Positions 24,901 to 37,711 of a stretch of DNA of 64,000 nt are shown one piece after another. This stretch comes from Gordionus sp. m RMFG-2023. Its lineage: Eukaryota > Nematomorpha > Gordioida > Chordodea > Parachordodidae. A model generated the notes under the pieces. That model did not search any database. It saw only the letters and a program-made list of their open reading frames with translations, and was not told the DNA's origin. The translations under genes were made by a program, and so were the position numbers. The DNA lies in contig NC_088775.1 of assembly GCF_954871325.1 (NCBI RefSeq), positions 82,747,561 through 82,811,560 on the forward strand. Reading direction: 5' to 3'. Positions within the stretch are counted from its first letter, which is position 1; each line of letters begins with the position of its first letter.

Positions 24901-27900
24901 TTAGTTCCCAATATAGTAATCATTTCATCCCAGTAATTGTTGGGGGGGGGGGGGGATAGTTGAATTCACTCCACTCTCTCTGATTATTACTGTGGGTTGA
25001 CAAATTTCAGGGAACTCCCTACCCCTCTCAATCAGGGCTCATGGTAGAAATTAGGGAAATTTGTCCACACAAGAGGCAGCAATTGGGGTAAATTCGTGTA
25101 GTCCAGGGGCAACCATTGTATGAAATTCATCCAACTGCGAGAGAGCTCGGTGAATTTAACGAACCCTGCTGTGAACGCAATTAAACAAAAGGAATGACCA
25201 TTTGTTGATGTCATTGAGGTGGAGTTGGAGGAATTACTGGAGGAAATGATAACACTCTTGGAATTTGAATGGACGTGTTCAAAACATCAAATAGTATTTT
25301 TTAATAAAATTCTTTTTCATAATTAGGTTGAATAAATTACGGTTGAAAACCCATTGATGTCCTCCTAAACCTGAGTGTCAATAAAACATAGAGATAGATA
25401 ACTTTTTCAATACAGTTATGGATGGTGTCAATCTTTTTCGATGTTGGACCGAATAATAATTTATTTCGACCATATATATTTATCCTCAAAACAACAAAAT
25501 AAAATTTAAAAATCCGTTTGAGTAACTTTTTATTTTAAATTTTCAATATTAGGGGAGATGTCGTTACCAGACCAATAAGGTTCAAATTGCGCAAGATCCA
25601 TTTATCGAATATCGAAATGTGACGTCTAATTATATATAGATCCTTTTTTTACACTAAAGAATTAAAGCCCGTCACTTTGATATAAAAAATGTTATAAATC
25701 AAATCCTGGTCTCTTTCTTACTTCAAAAAAATGGTCGATTAGTTCACTCCAACAGATGATATATTTTTATTTTTTTAAATAACAATATATATAAAATATT
25801 TACTTTAAAATACTCGAAAAGTTCTTTCCCGGTAATTTTGATGCCATTTATTTCTTTGATCATTAAATTTTCTGGGGCGAAAATTAAAGGGGCTAAAATT
25901 TTCATGAGCTCCGTGAAATCTGGTTGAATATCTTGCGCATTAACAAATAAATTTAATTATTAATTCATAAGAGAATTATAATTATATCAATTATCACATT
26001 ATAAAAAAAACAATGGCAAATTAAGACCATACTATTGGAGGATAGCAAGGAAAATATTAAACTTTGCTAAAACCTTCTTCCTGAAAATTTTGGATATTTC
26101 GGGTGTTCGAATATTAAAAATATTGATCGCCTGGTTTGCTAATTAGTGGTAATAATTCCAAACAATATCCAAATTTTTAATATGTAAATATTTATATTTT
26201 TTATAATAACTAACAAACGCACAATCTCAAAGGCTCATAGCCATTTTATATTATTATTTTCTTAAAATATTTTTTTGTAAATGGATTTTAATATAGCAGA
26301 CGAAATATTCATGTAGACAATATTACTTACCTATATGTTTTATTTGAAGTAACCCAACTTATGTAATTGACAAGTGTCTTGTATTAAAGGTTAAAAAGAT
26401 TGTTATTGTTAAGATATTAAAATGGTTTCTAATCAAATTTAATCATTTTTATTAATAACTTGTCAAATCTGACGGGTCATGTGATTAAATAATTTCCTTG
26501 AGTTGAATCATATTCGTTTTATTTTATTTATATAATATAATTGTAAAGTTCTGGACCAGGTTGGGGGGTTCAAAAATCTGAAATTGTTTTGCTGCATGAA
26601 TTTTTAATGCTCAAACTCACCCCTAGCCCAAAATATCCAGTTTGGCCAAAAATATATCAGATAGTTTAGAAGAATTTTATAACGACCTTTTTTTGTTTAA
26701 ATGTCAAAATGATAAGTAAAGAATATTTAATATGATTACCCTGTAATATTTAAAAATATATACATGGGTTTGATGGACATAAAAATAATTTATGACAAAC
26801 ATAAAACATCGAATATTTAAAAAAATATATATCCTTTTTTTAAAAAAAAATAATATTTATATAGAAAATATTTTACTTAATTATAAAAAATTTTAATAAT
26901 AATGTTCTTAATGATTTGGATAAACTGGTAGAAAATTATTTTTGATTGATCTAAGATATTTATTGAGAATATTAATAAAAATAATTTAAATCTTGTATTT
27001 TGCATCATTTTCTATTCCCGTACATTTTTTTTACGACAATATATCATATCAGTAAATATTCAAATAAAGTAACCCATGACCAGAAAAAAAAAATTAAGGT
27101 ATTTAAAAAAATTTTATATTAATTATTTTTTTAAATATTATATGGTAATATCAATTTGTATAATTTTTTTTAGATATTTCGATAACTCTAGTTTTGTCAT
27201 CTTTGATTAATGTTGTTAAATGGCTCAATTTGAGCCGATTTTTAAAAACAACCAAAGCCTCGATATTGCGTTAATAAACGTCTAAACCTTTGTGCCATAT
27301 ATGAGCAAAATTTTCAGGGCTTGCGTAATATTTTTCTGGCTAAGAAATTGAGTTAGATGTTTAAAAAATTGGGCTCAAATTGAGCCGTTTATCAACTTTA
27401 GCTGTCAATTTGAAAATTAAAAAAATGATAATTCCCGTATCATATTTTTTTTAAAAAATGAATATATAAAGTAATTCAAACCTTTAATCTTTCCATCGAA
27501 TTGTGGAGAGGTGGCAACGTTAAGACCTGGGTGGGGCAAAAGGAAACAATCAAGTTTTTCGAAACAGGTTCTAATATGAGCTCTAATCTGCTGAAGTTCG
27601 GAATGTTGATTATCTTGAATCTTTTGTATATTTAGTTGCGATTATTATTATTCGAGTAATAATAGTATTTCTTTAAAAAAAATATTTGTAATTTAACCTT
27701 AAAATAACACGCTAGCTTTAATAAATATTTCTTGAAGTTAGGTTTTAAATAGTTGTTGAAGACTTTATATAATTTAATAATATTAAATACCCGTGGCATT
27801 CGCTATGAGAGCAGCGAACGCGTGCTAGCGAAGCCTAAAATAATTCATTTATGAGCATGCGCAAATTTATAAAAATTAACCATAAGAATATAAATAATAA

Positions 27901-30900
27901 GAGCGAGCAAAGAAGCCAGTTTAATATAGAATAGGTGGCGCAAAAGAAAAATCTTCAAAAAACAAAAATATCATAGTAATAGTAAACATATATCTGTATT
28001 ATATGATATATTTAATATAGAAATAAATATAGAAAACTTCTAATCGTTTGTCCAACAATTTAATACCACCGCTTAAGCCAAAGGGATACTCGTAAGGATA
28101 GCTCCAGTCCCTAATTAGGAACATTAGATGCTAAATATATACGATAAAAATTAGTGTAACATATTACTAACCCTGCCATTTTAGTCATTAAAAAATTACT
28201 TTATTTTATAATAAAATGAATTATCAAAAACTAGATTTATTTTGCTTTAGAATGAAGTATAAGGCATTAGAGACTACATTACATATGTCATGATTAAGTA
28301 TTATGTTTTATATTTTAAATAATTATCACTATAAATTTATGATTAAGAATTATTTATTTAATATGCTCATAAAATCTAAATAAATTATTTAAAACGAATA
28401 AATGCGAAAATAATTGAAAAATTGTTGTCAGATGTTAAATTTATAATAAAATTATCGAGGCATTTCCAGTTTGTTATAAAAAATTACTCATTTTAGAACT
28501 CTGCGTTTTTAAACTAGGCGATGGATGAAATGGTTGATAAAACAATAAACTTTCCAATTATGAAAATCAAAGCTTTACTTGGAAAGGTTTATTAGTGTAA
28601 TCTTCAAAGGCTAATCTCCCGTACTCAGAGAATAATTGCAAATGTTGTAAATCATCTTCTTGAATATTTTGAATAAGGTTGAATAACTATATATATTTTT
28701 TTAGAGTAAAAAAAATGTAAATATAGATAGTAAGACTTAGTTTATTTGAAAGAGAATAAAAGCTGTAAGGATTAAGCCTATTCAAAAAAAGAATCGAATA
28801 GAAATAGATATAAATAGTAAATTGTCCGTTTTAATCGAATACGAATAAATAGTTATTCGATTCAAATAATATAGTACTATTTAGATAATTTATTTTTTTA
28901 AATAGCAATTTTTTTTAAAAAAAAATATGATTAAATTTCATCATTTATTTTTTTCCAAATTTGTATTGAAATAGATTACTTATTTTACAATTTTCTTATA
29001 CCAATTTTTTTTTAAATAAAATTTAATCCCAAAATTGTGAAAAATTTATAGTTCTAACCCTAATAATTTTGTGATAATTTTATTACCTAAAATTCTAGCA
29101 TAATTTACGGATAATGAATAATGTGATTATATTAATTGAACATGATGATCAAGTTTATGGGTGGTAATTTAATAATGTGTATAACCATGTAAATAGTGAA
29201 AAGGCTGATTGTAATCAATGCAAGAGCATTATAAATACAAAGGAAGAACAACATCTCTATCAAATACCCCAGATCGGAACCCCTTCAATTATAATTAAAA
29301 TTTTCTAGGCACACTATATATCTTCTATAGTTATATCAAAAACGGAATCTTAGCTCATTAGCAATTATTTTTCCAGATTATGGGTATTATAGATAAAAAA
29401 CGGGATTTTTTTTAAACAACCTTTTACCGATGTTAAAAAATTAACTAAGTCTTAATCTTTCAATAGTCATATGGATAACCCATATTATTTTTTAAAAAAA
29501 ATTTTTTCGATATTTTCCTCATAACATGGGGTAAAGAGTTTAAAAAAATCTTATTTTTTATTATCTCAGGTAATATAATTGATAATGAGCTAAAATTTTG
29601 TTTTTGATATAACTAGAACATATTATAACGTGACTATAAATTTCTGGTTAAAAATATCAATTTTTTTGCTCATTTGAAATAGAATTCCATTTCTCCAGCT
29701 GTATTAAAAAAATAATTTTTTTTAAAAAAAAAGATAACTATTTAAGTTCTTTATAATAATAAAATTATCATTAAAACTGTAAAATAAAAGGATCTTGAAT
29801 ATTATTTTTTTATGATCTCGATTCATCAATAAAATTAGTACACGCCAAGACTCTTAAATTTGCATACGTATATTACGTTTGGGGAAAATGAAGAGTAGAA
29901 AATAATATCCATTATTTATTGTCAGGTGAATTTTTTAATTATTTCGTTAAACCAACTAAAACTTAAGTTCTTTTTTTAACAAGATTTTAAATTAAATATA
30001 AATAATATTTTGCAGTTAAAAATAAATTATCATTCTCTAAATCAATATTATTGAATACAAAAACTAATTTTAACATTCAAATGAATAACAAAAATAAGTT
30101 ATTCGATTTATTTAAACGAATCAAATGTGAATAATTGAACTATTCGATTCATATTGTTATTGAATAAGCTTATATATTCCATGATTTACTTGCACGGAAC
30201 TTAGCATGGTACTAAGAGCGAATACAGTGGCACAATCTTTAACAGTGGATTGACTATCAAAAGCCCCTTGCGTATCCATTAATAATATTACAACCTTTTA
30301 ATTAGGAAAATAATTTATGAATATTAACGAATAATAGATTTATATTATGCAAAATTGATATTTTGGTGACAGAATGATTTACAAAAATTTCTATACACTT
30401 ATGTATACAGTATGTCCCACCAATGATATCTAACCACTCTTATTTATTTTTAGCTTATAACGAATAATAGATTTATATTATGCAAAATTGATATTTTGGT
30501 GACAGAATGATTTACAAAAATTTCTATACATTTATGTATACAGTATGTCCCACCAATGATATCTAACTCTTATTTATTTTTAGCTTAAAAAAAAATATAT
30601 AAATTATGGAGGGAAAAAAAATCAAAATGAAAAATTTACAAAATTTAATATATTTTAATTATTAAAAAATATATTCTTTAAAATATATTACTACTCAAAA
30701 TTATTGTCCTACAATGCTGAAAAATTATTATTTTTATCCATTTATTTAAAATTGACTTTATAACTCTATTCTTCGTGGCACTTATTTAATGAAATATTGG
30801 GATACATTCTGAGATATCGATTTTCCTATAAACACTAAAAAAAACATATAATTATTTCTTCCAGGTCAGTGCTTTCCAATCTCTCATTTGAATTAAACTT

Positions 30901-33158
30901 AAATATTACCAAATAGAATCGGGATCTGTGTTAGATATCTGCAAAGTTAGGCCCGGCCCGTACCCAGCCCAAACGGGCTTCGGGCCAGGCTCGGGCCTAT
31001 ATCTATTTAAAATAATTGGGTTAGGGCCGGGCCTTATATTTTAAGAAAAAATTTGGGCCGGGTCGGGTCGGACCTTGCAAATTTTTTTAAATATATCTAA
31101 ATTTATCAATTTTATATTGAATTTTTTATGTAAAATAAAAATATTTGATTTTATTTATTGAAACTAAACGAAATATATGTCTTTTATTTTGAGTAATTAT
31201 AAGGATTAATTTCTATATTTAAATAAATTCGGGCCGGGCTGGGTCGATAAATTTTTTTGAAAAAAATTTTGGGTTCGGGACAAGTCGGCAAAACTTTTTA
31301 AAAAAAATTACGGGTTCGGGCTGGGCTGGCAAAACTTTTCTAAAAAAAATTTCGGGCCGGGCTTGAAAAATTAGGCCCAAGCAGATCACTATTCTGAGTA
31401 ACAAATTGATATTATGATCCTTTAATCCTTTCAGACTGGATAATATGAATTGTAAACTACTTAAATATCAAGTTTAAACTTAACGCTTAGATCATCTTTA
31501 TTGAAACCACCAAGATATTAAAATTAAGTATATTTTAAATAATTAAAATTTATATTTATATTTGAAACAGAAGTTAATCAAATAAGAAATTTTTAAAAAG
31601 ATATGATTTTTTTTTAATTTTGATGGTTAAAACAAATTTAAAAAGATAAAGGTGGAATTAATGCAATGTTCCCCTTCATCTAATCTTATTTTAAAATTTC
31701 TGACTCTTTATGGCTGGGGGAGATGGTATCCATATACCACTTATTCTTTCTAAATTTTTAAAAATTTAAGGTATATTTTATTTATATAGATAAAAGTAAA
31801 ACTTTTTACTATAACGAAAATAAAAAAATTATCAACACATCTTTTTAGCACCAGAAATTGTTAAGGTATTTTATAAATTCTACAAAATGAACATCTTTAT
31901 AAAAGGTGTAATTTTTTAAGGTCTTAATAATAAATTAAGTGGCTCTGCACTTTGGTGAGGATATCTTGATATTTAACAATATTTATATTATTTAAAATGG
32001 AATACTTTCTAGGACTTTTGAAATCATGCAACCTCGTAAGATTATATAATATGAAATAGCTGCTTTTAGTTTTGTTTATGTTTTTATAACCCTATTTCTT
32101 ATTACCTCAAGATATAAATTTCATCTGAATTTTAAAATGGTTTTTTTTTTATTTTATAGATATCCTATTCAATATAACCTTTATAATTAAGAAAGAAGCA
32201 CGTCTCTCAATTTTAGAAATCTCACACCAAAATGTTTACCCATGTTCATATTTTTAAAGAGACATGCTGTTTTTTAAATTTAAAAATAATTCTCAGTTAA
32301 GAATGCATATTATATTTATGGTATATAGTTTTACTAAAATAATTAATAGGCAACTGTTAATGTTTAAAAATATGAACATGGGTAAACATTTTGGTGATTA
32401 TAGAAAAGTGAGAAAATATCTAAGCATATGGCTGCTATTATTCATATTTTTTATATAAATCAAATTAGAAATAAATTTTTAAATAATTAATATATTATAT
32501 AAATAATTAAAATGTTAATTTTTTTAAAAAGATTAACAATTATTTTTACATATGAAATTTAATGTAAGCTTAAAGAGTGATTAATTATATATATATTATA
32601 ACAAAAAAAATATTAATTGCATTGTTTTACTTCTTCCCCATTTGGTAATTTCCTAATAAAAGGTTCACTCCACATTAGTATCCCTGTAGTTTCTCTTTCT
32701 GATCCTCCTCTCCATAGAAACCCAGTTAAAGGCTCATGACTCTTATCATCTAACCATTTACCAGTTGAAGCATTTTGTGGCTATTTTAAATCAATTTTAT
32801 GGATATCATCAAAAATTAAGTATACGTGATAGAACATTAAACTTAGAAATCAATACCATAAAATGTTATTAATAAACGCAATAATGATGATTTATAAAAA
32901 AATATATATATGTGTATCTAAAACATAACAAAATAATATGTTTACTGATATATTAAGGTATTTGAGAAATAGATTCAGTAGGAAGGACTTTCCTTTCCGA
33001 AAGGCACCAGCAATAGATACAACAACAACTTTTTTATTTTTAACCTTTTCATTAAACAAAATAGTTTTTAATAACTCCTCATTTAATTCAAATTTATGAA
33101 CGTCATGGACAGAAATTATTTGAAGAGGTCGAGGAGTAGATACTTCATGTTGATCCAT
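21962..33158 (-). CDS. ATL: atlastin, ER membrane-fusion GTPase (complete, 10 exons)
   Basis: Dynamin-superfamily GTPase that tethers and fuses ER tubules. Exons, 5' to 3' on the minus strand: 33158-32946, 32780-32631, 30294-30190, 28686-28579, 28130-28038, 27620-27482, 25931-25804, 24068-23940, 23243-22683, 22219-21962. Phases agree at all nine junctions; 627 residues (human paralogues about 540-580). Motifs: P-loop GAFRKGKS (51-58), switch [13 protein letters not shown] (128-131), and RD of the guanine-specificity motif in FLIRDW (199-200). The middle domain follows, including [18 protein letters not shown] and [13 protein letters not shown]. Two membrane segments lie near 430-450 and 456-476. 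The end ID-AMANIIW begins the amphipathic C-terminal helix. A stop lies upstream in frame of the ATG. Exon 10 (Ser/Asn/Lys-rich tail) is chosen by phase; reading through exon 9 would instead end at 22590 with a hydrophobic segment. Confidence 0.93.
24942..24955 (+). repeat. poly-G tract (14 G)
   Basis: Uninterrupted G run in atlastin intron 7. Confidence 0.9.
27212..27396. mobile_element. 185-bp GTTGTTAAA MITE
   Basis: Left GTTGTTAAATGGCTCAATTT and right (reverse complement) GTTGATAAACGGCTCAATTT form inverted ends around a core containing CCTTTGTGCCATATATGAGC. A copy of similar length lies at 54723-54916 and core fragments at 11318-11528 and 44340-44420. No clear target duplication. It is in atlastin intron 6. 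Confidence 0.7.
28773..30172. mobile_element. 1.4-kb relative of the TAGGCCTA hAT family
   Basis: Left TAAGCCTATTCAAAAAAAG and right (reverse complement) TAAGCTTATTCAATAACA. Both are followed by arrays of GAATCGAATA-like repeats as in the element at 4738-5635. It fills most of atlastin intron 3. No matching 8-bp flank is visible, so it is older or its ends are eroded. Confidence 0.6.
30325..30586. repeat. 133-bp tandem duplication in an atlastin intron
   Basis: Two almost identical head-to-tail copies, starting at 30325 and 30458, each beginning TAACGAATAATAG and containing GTATACAGTATGTCCCACC. They differ by a short deletion near TCTAACCACTC. The duplication begins 30 bases upstream of exon 3. 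Confidence 0.95.
30932..31391. mobile_element. 460-bp hAT MITE, GGGCCGGGC family
   Basis: Longer copy of the family at 20054-20395. It starts TAGATATCTGCAAAGTTAGG, ends GCAGATCACTA, and has a shared AT-rich core (TATTGAATTTTTTATGTAAA). Flanks ATCTGTGT and TTCTGAGT match at 6 of 8 positions, a decayed duplication. It lies in atlastin intron 2. Confidence 0.8.
32226..32395. repeat. 33-bp perfect inverted repeat, 104-bp loop
   Basis: ACCAAAATGTTTACCCATG and the following 14 bases at 32226-32258 are exactly reverse-complementary to 32363-32395. It is a possible hairpin in the atlastin pre-mRNA 236 bases upstream of exon 2 in the genomic plus direction (inside intron 2), or a small foldback MITE. 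Confidence 0.9.
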
Positions 33159-34202
33159 GAGAATGGTCTAAAGTAATTTTAAATTTATAAAAGGTGCATG
33201 AAATTTTTTTTACCAACTGTTCATCTAAAAGCAAGATAATTAATAAAGCACAAGGAAAGTTATAAATTATTTAATGTTACCAAAATGAAAAGCTCTTTAA
33301 ATGGTGTTGTTTAACGAATTTAAGTTAATTTTTAAAATAGCCAAATTAAGATTTTAATCAAAATAATATTATGTAAGCTCTCAAAATTTTGTTATAAACA
33401 TTTCTGCCACCTATGAGCAAAATATCCAGTAGTATACTTTATTAAAGTTTTGAGTTTTCCGTTTTTAAAATCGGGTTGCTTAACAAAAAACCTATAATAA
33501 AAGGTTCATAAAAAGGTAAAATTTTATTCACAAAAGGTAAATCGTCATTTTACAGAATTTTTGTCATTTTATATTACCCTGAAAGAAATGGAATTACTTT
33601 GCCAAATTTTTTTAAATTTTGTATTTTGTATTTTCTTTCTTAATTTTTTTCGATATTTTTGTTATCTCTTTTTAATTTTATGTCCTATTTATTATGTTTT
33701 TAATTTTTATCATTATTTATTAGTTTTTTATTTATTTTTTTTTTGTATTTTTTTATCCATGCTAAAAAAACAATAATGTTAAAAAATTTATTTAGTGATT
33801 ACTTAGAAGACCATTGGCATACACAGCGTTGGGGATATAATCCCCTCCCAAAGTGAAATATTCTTTGTTTAAAAAATATTGTTTCATATTTGTTAATATA
33901 TATTATTTTACAATAATTATTCGTATAATCTGTATATATTCCAATTTACATTTATATATCCTATTCACATCAGAAAAAAACACGCTACTAATTTATTCTT
34001 CCAAATAATATCGATTCTAAATTTTCCTTGATATTTATCTATCATTCTAAATTTATTACCAAATACATCTTCCCTATAAAGCTAAAATATTTTTAAAAAA
34101 TGGCATCGATTTGATTGATACTCAGAAGGGTCAAGATAAGGGGGGGGGGAGATTATAAGCGCTGGGCTAATGACCACTAAAAAATTTGATAGCCTTTTGA
34201 AG
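33159..34202. other. atlastin 5' flank
   Basis: No open frame I believe. An ACTTTAG just before the atlastin ATG could be an acceptor for an untranslated first exon. The T-rich stretch at 33.6-33.8 kb is low complexity. A poly-G tract lies at 34140-34149. Confidence 0.4.
34140..34149 (+). repeat. poly-G tract (10 G)
   Basis: Uninterrupted G run near the left edge of the transposon block. Confidence 0.85.
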
Positions 34203-35853
34203 CAATGGCATTACTAGGGGGAAGCGTGCAGGGGCTCGAGCCCCCTAAAAAATTTGAATAGCCCCCTGAAAAATATTTATTTTATAGCTCCTTAATGTCC
34301 ATTTGATCTAAAAAATAAATTTTTTTGTTTGCCACCTGAACGACTTCTTTTATAATTCTATTAAGTAATATATAGATTTAATTTTATTATTTAAAAATTA
34401 ATAAACTATCTAAATTTTTATTAAACAAATACCATTTTAATTAATAGATTATATTATTACATATAAATTATATTTTAAGTATGTCAGCTTGCAATCAAAT
34501 TCTGTGTTAAAATAGAATATCAATATCAATCACTAAATATTAATTTAACATAAACAGTTGAAGCTTTATTGAATGTTATTATTTAAATTATTATATAGCC
34601 CTAAATAAATAAATATAATCATTTATTAATTGAAACAAATTAATATTGTAATTATCCGAGTTCGAAATCACTAATCAACTATATTATTCATTTTTAAATT
34701 TAATTACCATACTTCTTCCTAAAAATATTTTCAAGGTCCAAATAAAGTATAAGAGATTTCTTATTATATATAATTGATTATAAAATATTAGGTAAAATGC
34801 CACTTCAGACGTATTTAACAGTTATATAATATAATATTTAACAGTTAATATTTTAATAAATTTTACTATTAAATGCTTTTGATAATAAATATAAGTAACA
34901 ATTTGCATTTCTTTAACGCCATCTATTTATTTAAAAATTATTTAAAATTAAACATCTTATTATTCATCCCACAAAGGTTGTTATAAATTAGATATATTTT
35001 CTTCTCTATACCAACTTAATGTTGTGCGAAATAATATATAAAATCTTAATTGCTTTCATCATTTCACTCTGGTTCTTATTTTATAGTTATAAAATGTTTC
35101 ATTTCTAATATGGCATCCTTGCCATGTAAATAACTCAAGGTTCAATTTATTTGCAAAATTTATTATTTTTAGTGTTGTTATTTTATCAATTTATCTAACA
35201 TAATAAATTATGATATGATGGCTATGACTGCAAATTAACCAGCATCTATTATTTGTGACACTATGTATTTTAAGAATATTACTATAGCTGCTGAGAGCAT
35301 ATTATAGATAAGCAATAATGGCCAAATGTGTAGTCGTTTATATATCATTAAAATGGAAGATATTCTTTTAGAAATATAATATCTCACAATAATTATCTCG
35401 ATTACTTATCTAACTTTTATCATATCATTTAAGAGGAGGCTCTAACAACCATATAGTTTTATGATTTGGATTGGTCGTTTATATTCTTTTCTTTAAGAAT
35501 TGTTAATTTGGTTAGACATTTAAATTTTTCCTTATTGGTCCTTTTCATAAAACATTGTGCAAAATGGTAACAGAAAGTTATATTAATTTCATTACCTTTT
35601 GTCAATGTAAGTTTCTAAGAATTATATTGTCTATGTCGTTTTTAAACCATTATCAATTGAAGCATATGCATGAACTAATTAACCTTTTATATCATTTGTA
35701 AATCTTTAGACGCAAAGAATAATTGTTCCAACTTAATTAATCTGAAAAATCTATATTAATATAAACCTGGCCGAGGCCCGCAAATTAGGGGAGTATGCAT
35801 AAATTTTTTTTTAGTTGAGCACCCTGATATTGTAAAGGCTAGCGACGCCCCTG
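34203..35853. mobile_element. 1.65-kb non-autonomous hAT element, CAATGGCATTACTAGGGG ends
   Basis: Left CAATGGCATTACTAGGGG and right (reverse complement) CAGGGGCGTCGCTAGCC are of the hAT terminal type. A perfect 8-bp duplication TTTTGAAG flanks it (34195-34202, 35854-35861). No transposase frame was found. Sequence just inside the left end (AAAAAATTTGAATAGCCCCCTGAA) resembles the flanking DNA, so it appears to have inserted into another copy of its own family. Confidence 0.9.
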
Positions 35854-37140
35854 TTTTGAAGCAAAAATATTTTTTTAATAGCTTTCTAATATCCCCTGAA
35901 ACAAAAATTAATTTTTTGATAGTTCCCTGAACGATTTATTTTAGAATTTTATTATGTATTATATATATAGATTTGATTTAATTATTTAAAAATTAATAAA
36001 ACTATCTATTTTGATTAAATGAGTTTATTTTAATTATAACACTAGATGAATAAATATAAATTATATTTTCACTATGTTAACAATATCAAAAATTAATAAT
36101 TTTAATATTGTAATTAGGCGAGTTTAAAATCACTAATCAATAATATTATTCATTATAATTTTAATTACCATGTCAAATATTCCCAAGGTATAAGAAATTT
36201 CTTTATAAAAAGTAAGTATATTCATTAAAACATCTTTTACTCATTCATTACGACGAGCAACAATTCCCTAAATGCTATTTATGTTTCTCTGGCAAATGTA
36301 ATGTTATAAATAACATCTTTCAGGAGTTCAGGAAAGATATCGCAATAATGACAAAATGGCTATATGTGTACTTCCAAGTGCATAAACTCAACCATAAATA
36401 GATCTCTGCTATCAAATCAGTACCTCTGTCTAGGAACATTTTTCATTGTATTAAAAAGTATTCAAGTTTATTTCGCAATATCAGTTTTCCAATTTGCAAT
36501 TAAAATTAGGGTTAAAATCTAAAAATTTTAATACCTTAAGTTCTAAACGTTGGGGATCCCATATTAGAACTAAAGAAGAAATAAAAATGACTATCTCTAG
36601 AATCATTTCTTAGCTATTATTGAGAATTATAATGTGGTGAAAGCAAAGGGAATTTTATACATTCTTTTACAATATAATACAATTATATGTATGTTTATAT
36701 TTCAAAAATTATTATTTCCAATATTTCTATTTTTTGAAAAAAAAAGATTCGGACATATCAACAGATTTGGCTTTCATTGAGTGTTTTATCATTTCTTTGT
36801 CAAATTTAAGAAATAGTTTGTATTTTTCTTCATATGAACGAAGCAATTAAATTTTGCAATTTATTTAATATAAGAATAACAAATAGAGGAACAAAAATAC
36901 CTATTAAAAAATGACTAAACTGAGAATAAATTATTATCTTCGAAATAATGATTGAATCCCAAGATTTTTTGTATTTTATAATTAAATAAGTTAGTTCTGA
37001 TTTCGTAGGAAAAATAAAAAATTTTAATACAAATTATTTAAACCTCAAATATTTTGCTCTGGATGATTATGTTAGTATCTACACTAGACGCAAACGTTTC
37101 TCGATAATCATTACCCACCTCCCTAAAAAATTAGTCGCCT
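35854..37140. repeat. diverged second copy of the 34.2-kb element family
   Basis: From 35862 the flank shows GATAGTTCCCTGAACG, ATATAGATTTGATTTAATTATTT and later AATGACAAAATGGCTATATGTGTA. These parallel CCACCTGAACG, ATATAGATTTAATTTTATTATTT and AATGGCCAAATGTGTAGTCG of the inserted element in the same order. The right terminus is not clear; AGTCGCCTTCGGTGCC near 37130 may be its remnant. No genes seen. Confidence 0.5.
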
Positions 37141-37711
37141 TCGGTGCCTATATTTCTACATTAATTATAATAGTAGTCCAGTCACAAATTTTAGAATGAG
37201 TAATTTAAATTATAAATGCACTACTAACAACTATCGAATATTGTCAACGCAAAGTAGTTATTTTTAATAACACGAAATTTAAAAACTCACATTTACAATG
37301 AATGCATTATTATAGTATGAGTTCCCTGAAAGAATCTTTAACCCTTTTAAAAGGGTAGCAAAACTGATCTAGAAATTGATTAATTTAGAAAATAATATCT
37401 ATGATAGTGGGAAATATATAGATTGGTTGATGTTTAGCAATATTTATTATATTCTGCTTTTAATAAAGTATTAATTTTTACAGCAAAACATTTTGCCCTT
37501 TCATCTAAAAATTAAATAGATAACCCATCAATAATTATCCTACCCTCTTTAAACTACTCCATACCTTTTTCAAAAAAAATTGGATGCAAATTGTTCTTAC
37601 CCCTATAGCTCGTCTAGACGCTGTCTACACTATTATTTAAAAAATACTTAATTTTATTTTAAAAAAATTATACTGATAATGAGCTTTAGATTCGGTCTTA
37701 AATCTCATGAT

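Noticed and set aside
25032-25214. 60-codon minus-strand frame
   Set aside because: Lies in atlastin intron 7, lacks homology and splice support.
33561-33776. T-rich 71-codon plus-strand frame full of Phe/Leu/Ile
   Set aside because: Low-complexity T runs translate to hydrophobic residues in any AT-rich genome; no homology or splice context.
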